Shown one piece after another: positions 22,273 through 35,198 of a DNA stretch of 64,000 nucleotides (the stretch's first letter is position 1; every line of letters begins with the position of its first letter). Both the position numbers and the translations under genes were made by a program. This stretch comes from Marchantia polymorpha subsp. ruderalis. Taxonomy: Eukaryota; Streptophyta; Marchantiopsida; Marchantiales; Marchantiaceae. The notes under the pieces are model-generated. The model was not told the origin of the DNA. It did not search any database and was given only the letters and a program-made list of their open reading frames with translations. The stretch covers positions 26,806,501 through 26,870,500 of the forward strand of contig AP031356.1 in NCBI GenBank assembly GCA_037833965.1, read 5' to 3'.

Positions 22273-23492
22273 CTTCAAGGTCTGTCGTCTCAAAATATTG
22301 CACAACTTTTTCAGGATCCCGGAAGGTCAGCATAAAGATGGACCAGAGTAAAATTCAGGTAACCTTTTTCTAAAGCATTTCATTCTCCTAGTCGTCTATA
22401 GCTATCGAAATCAAAGCAACATTCCCGAGGAAACACTTTGCTACCAGTTAGAAGTTGTCGTTCTCAGTATCACGATTCACTACTGGTAAGCTCGAAGGTG
22501 ATATCCCAGAACGTGCAGTTCATGTCTAACTGGTAGCCTCATACATCTCTTTCAGATACGCAAGAATTTATCATGCAACTGAAGATTAAAAATCTCGAGG
22601 TATCTCCGCCGCTTCTGGCTGTTGGAGTTCCTTCGGCGCTCAGAATTTGGAGATTCCTGCAGGTGAATCTGTAAACTACAATACTCGAACGTCATGCCAC
22701 AAACGTTCGACTAATCCTTCACACTCCTTTGTCCTGTGAATATTGAACGTAAGAGTCTCTGGTGGCTGTGCAGGTTCAATTACGTTCTACGCATACTCGG
22801 AACAGAATGGAATAGCCAAGCGTCATCAACGTTCACAAAACTACTGGCGGTCCGCTTTACAAAGCTTTGCATGTTCCCCAGTCTGTTTGAGTATGTGGCT
22901 TCCAACTATTGTAACATGTTTATGTACCAGACCTTGTACGTGACCCTTGATTCGCTTTTAAGGTGTTCAACCAAGGAACAGTATGGTTTTCTTCATTCTT
23001 GTCAACCAGTCAACACTTACTCTCTTTTGCGAAGGGCTCAGACCAGGACGCATCGAAATTGTCGATCGACTGATATTGAATTATCAGTTACCTCCACTGC
23101 AGACCTGGATTTCATACCTGATATCCTGCTTGCGATCTCTTGATCATCTAGTAGTTTCATTACCTCTTCATATTTCTATAGTGTGAAATCGTAATTTTTC
23201 TTGGTAACGCTCGTTGATCAGTTAAATAGGGCCCTTGCAAATCTCTCAAAGAAGAACTGAATTTTAGAGGTCATAAATGTTTCACGGGAACGTAGGAAAA
23301 AGATCGTTCAAATAACTGAAAACCAATGGTTGCAAAACAATAGGGCCCCGGAGAGGTCAAGGGTCAAGGAAAGAGAATAGAAATTGCAGGCATCATGTCT
23401 ACTATATATTATTATCATACTCTTTTCCTGTTTTTTCACATGGCCTCCACCATCATCAGCTTTGATGTCTCAAGATTGTGCAAACAAGAAAA
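22273..23492. other. Upstream region of the Argonaute gene
   Basis: It must contain the Argonaute promoter, but no convincing TATA box was found in the first 300 bp. The minus-strand leader contains AG sites that could end a 5'-UTR intron; this is undecidable by eye. A plus-strand open frame at 22736-23143 starts with GTG and matches nothing. Confidence 0.35.
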
Positions 23493-23577
23493 ATTGTTGT
23501 CTAGAGCAGAGCTAGAGGCAAACCCAGACGCTCTTGGAGCGTCTGGGTCTGCCTCTAGCTCTGCGGTAGACAACAAT
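23493..23577. repeat. 85-nt near-perfect hairpin (41-bp arms, 3-nt loop); candidate small-RNA precursor or fold-back
   Basis: The left arm 23493-23533 and right arm 23537-23577 are complementary at 38 of 41 positions. One internal two-base mismatch (GA against GG) and one A-C mismatch interrupt it; the loop is TTG. Pairing stops abruptly at both outer ends (ATTGTTGTC...GACAACAAT). A transcript of either strand would form a long duplex. The very short loop is unlike most plant MIRNA foldbacks and suits an inverted duplication or small fold-back. It lies 1.2 kb upstream of the Argonaute start. Confidence 0.85.
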
Positions 23578-23916
23578 ATCGGCTACCAACCCCGGATCCC
23601 AGATCTGAGTTGACAATGCGGTCATCGGATATCTCGACCCACAAGTGCAACTTATCCCACTTGCAAATGCTGCATGCATGATTGAATGCATGCATTGTAT
23701 TGAAGTGAATCAGGGTGATTCGCAATTTTCTGGAACTGCCTGTACAGCAGACGCCCTCAAACAGCAGAGCGTGTACCATGTTCTTGGGTACAATTGCTCA
23801 TACATACCGTAATCCCTTAAACCCCTCAGGTAGCTTGGCTTCGATTAGGCGGTGAGGTTCCTGTTATCATCATAATCTTGCTCTACTGTTCTCCGCCTCC
23901 CCTCCTTTGGATTATT

Positions 23917-25060
23917 ATAAGTGCAAGCTTATAAGTTGGATCTAATGGAGTTTGATAGACCGAAGATTTTTTTTCAATCCCATTGATTTGGTGTCCTTGA
24001 AACTTGAGATGGAGTGATGGGTGTTTGGTCCACCGGGATCACCTTTTTCATCCTCTTGCATGTGTCTTGTCTTCTCCCCCACAAAGCCTCCCTTTGATTT
24101 TTGGCTCAACTCCCTCTCTTTCTAAAGAATATAGAGATCAAAAGATATGAGTCTGAGTGAAAAAAGTTCAAATCAAATTTGTATTTAATAGGGTCAAATG
24201 ATATTAATACATAAGTGCAAGCTTATAAGTTGGAGCAGATAGAGTTTGATGCACTGCTGGAGTTTTTTGAATCTCTTTCATTTGGTGTGGTAGAAATTTG
24301 AGATGGAGTGATGGATGTTTGGTCCACTAGAAGCACCTTTTTCTTCCTCCTCCTCTCCACCACAAAGCCGCACTTTGATTTTTGGCTCAATTCCCTCTCA
24401 TTCTAAAGAATATAACGATCAAAACATATGAATCTCAGTGAAAAAAGTTCAAATCAAGTTTTTTTTTTATGAATTAAGTGATATCAATTTATAAGTGCAA
24501 GCTTATAAGTTGGAGGAGTTTGATGCACTGACGGAGTTTTTTGAATCTCTTTGGTTTGGTGGCGTAGAAACTTGAGATGGAGTGATGAATGTTTGGTCCA
24601 CAAAGAGCACCTGTGTTTTTTTTTGCTTGCATGTGTCTTGTCTTCTCCTCCAGAAAGCCGCACTTTTATTTTTGGCTCAACTCCGTCTCTCTTAAAGAAT
24701 ATAGATATCAAAAAACATGAATCTGAGTGAAAAAAGTTCAAATCAAATTCTTATTGTATGGAGTATATGATGTAAACTTATAAGTTGGAGCTGATGAAAT
24801 TTGATACACTGATTGAGGTTTTTAATTTTTTTGGTTTGATGTTGTAGAAACTTGATATAGAGTGATGGGAGTTTGGTACACCAATACCACTTTTTCTTTC
24901 TCCGCTTGCATCTGTCTTGTCTTCTCCTCCAGAAAGCTGCATTTTGATTTTTGGCTCATCTCCCTTTCTTTCTAAAAAAATATGGAAAGAATATAAGGAT
25001 CAAAAGATATGAATATAAGTGAAATAAGTTCAATTCTAGTTTTCATTTTAAGTAAATGAT
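23917..25060. repeat. Tandem array, about four copies of a ~285-bp unit
   Basis: Units start with ATAAGTGCAAGCTTATAAG at 23917, 24211 and 24491, and in decayed form near 24769. Each continues through GAGATGGAGTGATG, TTTGGTCCAC, TGTCTTGTCTTCTCC, TTTTTGGCTCA and AAAGTTCAAAT. Spacing is about 278-294 bp. Divergence rises toward the right-hand copy. It is satellite-like and without coding capacity; it borders the AT-rich desert. Confidence 0.85.
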
Positions 25061-28000
25061 GTAAAAAAAAATGCAATAATAAGAACATTTAACTTTGATA
25101 AATTTAATCATTGACGATTTATTTGACTTAATAAAATAATTTTTTTCAACTAAGTTTTTAATTTCTATTATGTAATTTTCAGGACAAGTTTTGAAAACTA
25201 ATTCAAGAAATTCGTTAAAATTTTAAAACAAATCGTTAAACTAAAAATGAGATTTTTTAAAAAGTGGGATATTTTTAAGTATATTTGTTATCATATAAAC
25301 ATTGCAAATGTAGATTAAGGACTTAATCGTATCTAAATACGGCTTTATTTTTAGCAATTATTATGGATATGAGGAAAAATCTAACTACATACTGCAATCA
25401 TCATGAATAAATAATTTATAAAATACATATGATTACACAAATTATATCAGCAAGTAAATTTTATATGATTTTGTATCCACATTTTATCAAATAAATATTA
25501 TCACATATAAACATGAAAGTCATAGGGACATCAATTATGAATCTGATAGAAGTAATATATTTTATTCATAAAAGATTATTATCAATTTTGAATCAAGGAA
25601 AAAATCCCAGTTTAATAGGAAAAATAACATAAAAAATTCATGCTTAAATTTTTTTTTGATATGTAATAATTTTATTTTTTATAATTTATTCAAAAAAATT
25701 TCAAAAATTAAGGATACTTTTGTAAGAAAAAAACTCAAATTTTGTTGCAGAATGGAAAACCAGTTCCTCCGACAAAATTATACAGTAGTCACTTACCCCT
25801 AAATTAAAGAAAATGAAATAAAATGTAAGAACCAATTACAGTATATCGCAGTATATTGAGAATCAAATTGAATCATGCATGGAATTGAAAAATAATAAAA
25901 CTTTCAGACACAAAAATGAAATAAACAAAACATGAGGACGGAATTTTTTTCTCGTTTTCGATGACACATATTATGAATTGATTGTGTATGGATAATTTTG
26001 ATATATAAGATGATGATATTGGATCATTGAAAATATCATACATGAAACATGTTTTAGATGAAATCAAAATACAATTATAATCAACCATATTGAATTAAAA
26101 ATAAGGTCTCAAAATGTAAGCTTGGCTCTTAATTAGTTTGATTGATTATCTTTATTTTATCTTTGTATTTAACGACGTAAAATAAATTTTTGAGTAAAAA
26201 TGAATTAAATTATTTGGAATCTATAAAAACTGTAAGAACTTATAAAAATTTTAGTTTATCTATGCAGATTTTAAGAAATTTTTTTATTTTAAAAGGATTT
26301 ATTTTTTAAATCCTTTTAAATAATATAAAAAATCCTTTTAGATACTTGCAAAGATGCTTTTTGATTGATTCAATATAGTTTGAAAATTGAAAAATAAGTT
26401 AAAATTTCTTGTAATGACTCCAAGGCAATAATGTTTTTAGCATATATGTATTTTTCATGTCTTTGAAAGAAATGGAAAAAATGGGATTGTGTATTGATTA
26501 TCATATAGTAAGTCTACTAAAAGAAAAGAAAATAATTATGACCACGTGTATGATAAATTGTATACTTTGCAACAGACTAATAAAACATATTATTTCGACT
26601 TGAGATTTTGGATAAAATCAAATTCAAAGAATTGATAGAAATATTCAGAAGAGACTGTTTTGGATTAGATTTATCACTGTTGAGTTTTAAATTTTAATTT
26701 TTAATTTTTTAAAAAGAAAATATTATTTCTAATACACAAAATTTAATTATTGTATTTTGAATAAAATTAATAGCAATAATTTCAATTATAATATTTTAAA
26801 ATTATCATGAAATTTTGATGCATGATGAGAATCTACATTAACATTATGAAATTGATTAATCATTATTTTAAAAAAATAAAGTTTTTTTAAAAAATAAAAA
26901 AATTTAAATTATTATAATATATATTCAAAAAATAATAGTAGATATAACCAATGTAAGGAAAAAATGTTTAAAAATTAAAAATTAAATTCCAATGGTTAAC
27001 GAATGGAATTTTAACAAAATTTTTGTAAGACTATTAGATCTAATGTCAAGTGATTAAGTTTTTTAATTTATGAAAGATGAAACTAAAAAAACTAAAATAA
27101 AAAAGTTTTCAAATCAAAATTTACTTATTAATTTTTTTTAAAAACTATTTATGTTATATCTATCAATATATGACATTTATTTATGATATATCTGGAAAGT
27201 ATTGATAAATTTTTCTTAGCAAGAATATGATAAACCTGTGAATTTACACAAACCAACAAAATAAATTCAAATTCATCTAGAACAATGTATAGGTGGCAGT
27301 TGAATTTTAAATAGATATAATATTATAAGATGCATGAATATAAAATTAATCACAAATAGAATGATATTTTCTAAGTTTTCTTTGGGTTTAATCTTCATAA
27401 AATATTTGTGAGCTATTTATTGAAAAAAATTTACTTCTGACGGATTTTTCTTTTAAAGCTAGAAATGTCAATATTCTATAATTTATAACTGATGATGTAA
27501 CAAAATTTTTTTATTCAACATTTATTATTCATTAATAGGTAAAATAAAATAAAATCTTGTAACATATTAGAAGATGTATTTATTCAATAAAATTTAAATT
27601 TTTTTAAGTGTTAAAAAATTTGATTTAAAATGTTTCCTGCTTACTAGACAATATATAGATGTTAAACTTTCAAAAAGATTGCAATTTTTGAGGATTTTTG
27701 AAGCTTAGTAACATTGCATATCATATAAAAAGTTAAAAATTCTGACGTTTTTTATTATAAATACAACATACAGATGGTCATTACAGTTGATTGATTTTGG
27801 AAATGACAGTTTTAATTTGAATCATGAAAAATATAGTGTTTGCAAATATAAAAGTTTTGTTCTCAACTGAATAATATTGATTGAATAATATAAAAGATCA
27901 CCGATTAGATTTCTTACAAGTTAATATTTCATTTAGTAATTACATGATTCACAGTTGAACATAATAACATTCATGAAAAACACACAACAAATATTCGTTG

Positions 28001-30661
28001 AATTGAAATTAAAATTTTTCTTTGACAAACGCAAAGTTTTGAAAATAAACTGAAAAGTCAAAAAACACATTCATCGAAATTTTCAAAGTGCCAAAAAATA
28101 AAGAGTTGAAAGAATAAATTTTCAAAACCTGAAGATTTAGAGTGCTGAAGTTTTAGAAAATTAAGTGGTAAAGAATCAAAATGCTTAAAAGCTGAAATGC
28201 CCAAATTTCTTGGTGCTAAAAAGTCAAATTGCAAAACCATCGAAGTGCTAAAACATCAATGTAGCAAAAAATAAAAATGCTATAACATTGGAGAAAAAAA
28301 AAACTAAATTTAATACGTCAAAGAAGAAATCCAAATTGCAATTTTCTTTTCCAAAATTCAAAGAGCCAATCAATACGATAAAAATCAATAACTGTCTTAA
28401 TATTGGATACAAATTGTATTTAATACATATTCTTGTTAATTAGGAGACTGATTTTTAAGATATTTTAAAATTTTAGATGAAACTTGTGCACATTATTTTT
28501 CACATCACTTATAGAATAAAATCTGTTAAAAAGTGTTAAAAAAATGCTGAAATTGACAAGTGTAAAAATTCGCAAGAATAATTTGTGTGAAGTTTTATTT
28601 TTTTTGTGAAGTTTGATTTGAATTACTCATAACTATGTGTTATAATCCTTTCATGCTAGAATTATATCAATGTAAAGCAGCCAAAGGAAGTATGTTGAGA
28701 AAAATAACTGAAAGGTATGATTTTCAAAAAAGATTTAGATAATAATTCTAAAGCAAGAAGCTTTAGAATTCCATGCCACATCTTCACATAGTATAAAACA
28801 TAGTATATTTTATGGGTCCCATTTATGAAAAAGTATCACAGTGAAGAATTTTTCATAAGTCCATCAAAAAATATTTTTTCTATTTTTTGTATCAACCGGT
28901 CATTAACAATTTGATTTTCACATGATAACCTTCCTTGAGATAAATAATAATAACTAATGAATTGATGAGTTTCACAAGAAAGAAAATGATCATATTCAGT
29001 AATCAAATAAATTTTTTTACAATAAAAATGTAATGTCTCTTAGAACATTGAAAATTTTTAGTACATTTAAAAGTATGCTAGCTTTTGACTACTAATTTCA
29101 CTCAAATCTGTAGAATATAGGAGTTACGGATATCTCCACTGACGCTTATTCCTTACATGGGTCGCACATTATGAACTTCTTCAGTACCCGCATCTTCAAT
29201 TCTTCCAACATCCACGCCTAAGTCAAGTGCTAAACTCCCAAGAAAGTGAGAAATATGTTATTCAAGCTCGCCCTTTGCATATCCTTCATAACACGATCGC
29301 GAATAGGACGACACACTTCAGCATCCAAGATGATGTAAAGGAGAAATAAATATGTCCTTCAATTTTCAATTTATTTTAAGATACACAGTTGGCTTATATA
29401 TTTTCCCAATTAATTGTTCCTTCTCAACGATGTGAAGGAAAAGCGAATTGAAGTAAGTCGATTGAGTACATGGATTTTACAAAACCTGGTAACGAAGGTA
29501 TCAGTGTTTCAAGGTTGTCATGTTCATGCTATATTTTTCTCTCGCACTTCCAGCTTCTCCAGTAATAAGGCAACATCACATGCTGACCGAGTCACTTTCC
29601 CACCTCTTTCTACCTACAGTACAGTACTTCAAGTTCAACTGGAAAAATTCGACCACAACAAGGATACCCCATCCATTGTTTGCAGTACTGTACCTCAAAA
29701 GTTTTACTTGCTACTTACAGCTCGACGACTCACCCTTTTCATTTCCGCAATACGGCAATGAATACTAGTAGAAGTATGCCTCTACTAGGGTACGTATTGT
29801 GATATCTGAATTCATTCCGCTAGAAAACGTAATATTCATGATATTGAGACGTATGATATGAAGACGCACTTGAACAAACTCGATCTCTTTTCACTAGTTT
29901 TGATTCAGGTTTTCCATTACTCCTAAATTCAGTCTGCAATTTTAGAACCATATTTGATTAGTTTTGACTGTTCCGTCTCACTCTTGATCTGTATAGACAG
30001 ACTCTGAGTATATTAATGTGGAAGATGATACTCCAATTATGAACGTCCTTCTTCACTGGAGGAGTCGACCGAGTGGAAGCGGAAGAAATGATGCTGGTCA
30101 ATTACCCATGGCAAAGTCTACGCGAGCGTCAGAACGTCAAGAAGGTTAGAGTTGACTGGACGTTTCCCTCATTTATGAAAAATATTTTTTCAAGGACAGA
30201 TTTTAAGTGAAGATGACATTTTTAACTCTACATTCCGAGAGGCGTTTGGATTCCATCATTGATTATATGCAAGGGATTAGTCAGTACAACTTGAAAGTCA
30301 CTTTTACGGAGTTTGCAACATGTAGTACATAGAGGCATTACAGTTGACATCAATTACCGAAACTAGAATCTTCCGGGTGTCAAGCATCGTACTAAGATTT
30401 CACAAGTTCCATGATCTCGAAGTTTGTGCATTAATTCTAAGATAAAAACTGGCGAAAATAATCATCAACTCAAAGAGTTTATTGTTGAGGTTTGGGTTCG
30501 CCCTCCAGTATAAGTATGAAGTCTTTAGAGAAGATAAGATAAATCTTACTCCAAGAACATAATGTCCACCTATTTTATTCTACTCTCTGAAGTTGAGAGA
30601 ACTTGTACGGGACACACACTTGTCCCCTGCCTTTCTCAGGCCATGTATCTCAGATCTAAAT
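25061..30661. other. Extremely AT-rich gene desert
   Basis: Long A/T runs and almost no open frames over 60 codons. About 28.03-28.28 kb has a quasi-periodic AAGTGCTAAAA/ATGCTTAAAA motif. Composition becomes more balanced after 29.1 kb, where frames at 29.4-29.8 kb match nothing. No LTR ends or retroelement protein motifs were recognisable. Confidence 0.55.
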
Positions 30662-31399
30662 CTAGGCGCGGTCCAGAGGACCAGCGCCGAGGAACCAAAC
30701 CGTGTGGACTGTGATGTATGTACTCAGCGGTTGGAAATCTCCGAACACAGTTCCGCAACAAGGCTCGAGGGTAACGCCGTTGAGAACCAGTGCAAACTGC
30801 AGTTTGCTGGCCCCGTTCAAAAGACCCGAAAAGGACACAATGTTGTAGTTTCCCAACAGCGTTCGCCTGTTCTGTTCGGAGTTTTCGAGAGTCACCTGGG
30901 CAACCATGCCCTGTGCCCCAACCACGTACACAGTGCCGCCAATGTGGAGAAAGGCGCTTGTTTGTCGGATGATAGACTGGATCACAGGGCAGCCGCGCTC
31001 TATGGTCAATGAGTGGAACTTGCAGCTGTTGCGAGCGTCGCTACGGAAGAACGAGGAACTCGTGACAGATGGCGGAGGCCTGGGTCTATTTTTGGAGCCT
31101 CTGGGTCTTCCTCTACTTCTCCGCGAGACAGAATGGTTCACAAAACTCGATTCGGCAGGAACATCTGTCAGCAGAGGGCCGGAATTTCCGAGGCCTTCAA
31201 CAAGCTCCGGGGCGATATCGGGTATCACAGTGAACTTGTTGGAAGCTGAGTCGACGACGACGACGTTGGCCATCCCGACGTTCGGCTTTGCTTCGTACGA
31301 TGTGTCGTCCTGGACAATAAATGTTTCTGTCAATCTTCGTTGTGCCATGTTCGCCTCGAGATGGTCACAACGTTGATCTGCAGAATATACGCACAACAT
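30662..31399 (-). CDS. AHL protein: AT-hook plus PPC domain
   Basis: The frame is intronless. The first ATG at 31399 gives 245 residues. A second ATG at 31348 (MAQRR) gives 228 residues and may be the true start, because CTGCAG just upstream could be a leader splice acceptor. Numbered from the second ATG, one AT-hook lies at residues 77-88 with core RGRP (79-82), followed by a PPC domain at about 108-220 (FHSLTIERGCPVIQSI, VYVVGAQGMVAQVTL, VFGDFQPLSTYITV). AHL proteins bind AT-rich minor grooves and act as oligomeric chromatin regulators. The usual GRFEIL core is GNYNIV here (166-171), so partner choice may differ. It is clearly paralogous to the gene at 37075-37791, which lies head-to-head 5.7 kb away. 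Confidence 0.87.
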   Translation of the reverse strand: MLCVYSADQRCDHLEANMAQRRLTETFIVQDDTSYEAKPNVGMANVVVVDSASNKFTVIPDIAPELVEGLGNSGPLLTDVPAESSFVNHSVSRRSRGRPRGSKNRPRPPPSVTSSSFFRSDARNSCKFHSLTIERGCPVIQSIIRQTSAFLHIGGTVYVVGAQGMVAQVTLENSEQNRRTLLGNYNIVSFSGLLNGASKLQFALVLNGVTLEPCCGTVFGDFQPLSTYITVHTVWFLGAGPLDRA

Positions 31400-31716
31400 A
31401 GATCAAGGTTTTAGAGAATAGAGTTGTGCAAGAGAATTGTTAAAGAATGAAAATAACAGAGCGAGATATGGTGACCGAGCTGAAGTGTTCCTGCAGGTAT
31501 AAAGATGTGCTATGAATAAAAGCATCAAAGAAAGGAGGCAGACAACACTTGTAAAGCACAAATGCTATCTGATAGGAGTCCGGACTGCACAAAGTGCTGA
31601 AGGTTTACACACCCAAACTCAATGCTTGAGCAGAAAACCAATCGAAAGATGGCGCTGAAAGAATGGCACTACGGAGGACAAAGAAGAGAATAAGTACGTG
31701 ATGTCCTCAGTAGTTA

Positions 31717-31724
31717 ATTTATAG
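31717..31724 (-). promoter_or_regulatory. Candidate TATA box of the minus-strand AHL gene
   Basis: The minus strand reads CTATAAATTAAC about 320 bp upstream of the first ATG. A leader of about 290 nt, or a leader intron, would be required. Confidence 0.3.
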
Positions 31725-31729
31725 AGGAC

Positions 31730-34700
31730 CAATAAATATTTCATTTATGTTTTTGAGAAACTTCGATGCAATGATACCCTTTGCATGCAGTATTAGACTT
31801 GGTGATAGTGAACCTGGATGTACTCACCTCACGTACTATACCTGCTGACTTCATCCCCTCCGACAAGATGAAGACATTTTCAAGTTGTACTCTGGGTGGG
31901 GGGTGAGGTACTGGGACAAGCAAGGGTCCTATACCTGATTGTGGTCCAGTTTTTCGGTTATTCGGTTGAAATCATATCGAAAGCAAACAGGATGGGAAGA
32001 CCCCTTCAAGCAGTTCATGCAAATGTGGAGGAATGTTAGCTGTTTCATTGCACTCTTGTAACGAGTCTTATCAAGCTCATGGATGTAGACTCCTGATTAT
32101 ATAAACTGAATGCAAGTACTTGCCCTGTTGGCCCACGCAGCTTAATTTCGATTACGACATGATTTAGCTTAAACTTGAGGTACGTATTTCTTCACCTCTA
32201 TTCTCAAGCTATTGATGTTTTTTAAGTGTAATGTTTTATTAGCAGACGGAAGTTGCTGGATAGATTTATTGACACCGTTCAATCCTACGTCTTCAGGCTG
32301 AGAGTAGTTTCTGACTGAAAAAGCGATGATCAGACCAGAGTACATCTGACAAGAATTCATTTTAGATCTAAGATTAATATTTTTAACGATGTCGAAAACC
32401 ATGAAAACGACTCCTTGTTATCATAGTCGTTATATATTTTTTTCTTCATTACGACTTTGACTACTTCGAATTGACTTCCACTTTCGTTGAAAGAGTTTGA
32501 ATATGAATCGACTTCTTTCATTTGGCTTTTGTGGAAATCACTTCTTTCTGTCATTTTCAAAGTTTTGGAGTACATCTAGGTTTATGTACTGAAACCAGGT
32601 CTCGTTCTAGCATGAAAATGTTATACCACTTTGAATTAAACAGGAACTGTATCTTCTTCCATAAATAATTTTTTTAAAAATATTCTAATAATTATCTCTA
32701 TGAATGAGATTCGCTAGGAATGTTAAGCAGACTGATTTATACCACTCTTATTTTCACTTATGCATTTGTGGGCTGATGAAGTCTACAGCGCTTTTTGCTA
32801 CGCTTTGCTAACAGGAAGTACGTAATTAAGGGGTATAGCGGTCGTTTTATACTTTGTTCAGAAGTATGAAATGAATACTGAAGGTTAATTGTCCAAGTGA
32901 GTGAGAAAAGTGGTAACTTAATAGTAATCAAACACGTGATTTAAATGAGAACCAGACCTCAATTATGAATGCTTGATTAAAAAGCCTGAAAAATCAATAT
33001 GTTGAATAGATTTATTCAAAATACTGATTTTTTTAAACATAAATTTCTGTTTCAAATATCTTAGTCTTGTAAATTTTATTTTATTAAATAAATAAATCTC
33101 AATGAAATTCCATGCTGATAAAGCAGATTTTTTCATAGATGAAAAGGAATAAAGAACTTTTTTTATATGTATAAGCTCTATCAAAAATTTTCATGATGGT
33201 GTGTATATGGGTATCTTATAATTGAAAAGTATGAAAAAAAGGAAGAAATATTATGCATTCAAAGAGATCCAAATGATTTTTTTAAACAAACTTGGAGAAC
33301 TGAAAATTGTATATTATTCTGAAAAAAATTCTCTCAAATTACGTCAAATTTTTTTTATCAAAATTCATTATTTTTAATCCTTTGATGATGAAAGAGGTGC
33401 TTGGCATTTTTTTTTTAAAGTAGAAGATTGTAAATACTAGATCATTCGAAAGTTTCACATTGCATGGCACACAAGAAAAGATTTTACAAGACCTTTAAAT
33501 ATAAACTTCATACATCATAAATCTTTGACAGCTTATTTCTTATTACATTGTAAAGGAGTCCATTGTGGAAACATTTATCCAAATTTTAATGAAAATATAA
33601 ATCTTCCTTTTGTAAAATTTTTGTTTCAAAAAGAAACTTCTTGATTTGTGATCTTGCTAGAATTTTTATCAAGAGTTTTCACGATATCATACTATTTTTT
33701 TATTTTTTAATAAACAAATAATCGTTTATCATATATGATCAACAATCTTAAAGTTTTTTTTGGTAATAGGTTTTTGTATTTAACCATAAAAATATAAAAT
33801 CTATATAAATCCAAAGTTGACAATCGATTAAAAAATCTATACGATAATTGAAATATGTATTTCTATAGCTTAATCAGGTTAGAAAAAACGTAGTATTCCA
33901 TATCTTGACATCAATGATGAACGTTTTGTATAATTTTTTCCATAATAAATTCAAAATAACAAAACTAAAGAGTATGCTATGATTATTTTTTCCAGTCTCA
34001 ACAGTAGAATAATATAAATTCAAATTTTGAAGAAATGTCAACGCTAATTAAAGTAGATGATTCGTTTCCAGAGGATAATGTAGTATGTATAAAGAGTTTT
34101 CTCTGATGAAGATGAGGTAGAAGATTATAAATTTAAAAGATTTCAGGAGATATGAAACTGAATCTATGAACAATACTTGGGTTGTTTTTTTCGTTCAACC
34201 TATTTTTTTTAAAACATTTCAGTAAAACTAGGCTTTGAATGAAAATTCTTCTTTTTACATGATTTTTGAGTAAATAATTTTACAAGGTTGCAGATGAAAT
34301 GTTCATTTCAATAAAAGGGAATTGAGAGAATTTATTGAAAAACCTACAAATAGATGTTGATGAAAAAAAATTCATTGTATGTTTTATGTAAGAAAACAAT
34401 ATGAGAACTTACATTCAATTTAGAACATTATTTTGTTATCGATGATTTATTCTAGGATGGATATATTGATTTTTTTCATGTATATCTAATAATTTAGTAT
34501 GAAAAAATTCGAGAATTTTTTCAAATATGAGATTAATTTTTTTTATATTTTACAAAATTGACAAGTTTTCAATATTAATTTTGAATAATATGCATTTAGA
34601 CCTATTCAAAAAAATAAAATTGACGTATCCTGTATTCTTTATTCTTGGAAATTTTTTCATACACATGTTTTTTTTTCCCGCTTGTTTAGAAAGGCTTTTA

Positions 34701-35198
34701 AAACTCTGGAGCTACTGTTAGAGTCCAAAAGGTGTTGGCATTGAAGTGGTAGAAGGAGTTACACAATATTGACAGTAGATAAGGAGCATGTTTTGAAGCA
34801 AGGGATAGAAGTTAACAATGACAGAGTTAAAAAAGATGAAACTTTGAGAAAGAAGATGAGTTAATGAGATGAGATAATCATCCGTAAGCCAGATTGTGGT
34901 GAGGTTGATATAAACTTTGAGATGAGGTTAGAAGCCAAAAATTTCATATATGATTAAATATAAAAAAAGACTTTTCTAAGTGTGGGTTGTTTTTATTGCA
35001 ACTTGAGGATCATTTTAGCTGATTGACTTGAAAAATAGCATCATTTGTAATAAACATAGCTTAATTCTATCTTCATCTATTTTATAAAAAATTTATGATG
35101 TAATTTAGCCAAATTTTTATCACAAAGTCAAGTTTGTATCTTTTTTGAAGAAGAAAATTTATGATCTAAAGAGAACGTTAAATAATGCTTTTCATATA
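31730..35198. other. AT-rich spacer between the two paralogous AHL genes
   Basis: No coding frame with a recognised domain. AT-rich from about 33 kb onward. It presumably contains upstream regulatory DNA of the minus-strand AHL gene in its left part. Confidence 0.45.

Noticed and set aside
23917..25060. Possible CRISPR-like array
   Set aside because: Units are ~285 bp and diverge along their whole length, with no short identical repeat/unique spacer alternation. The genome is eukaryotic.
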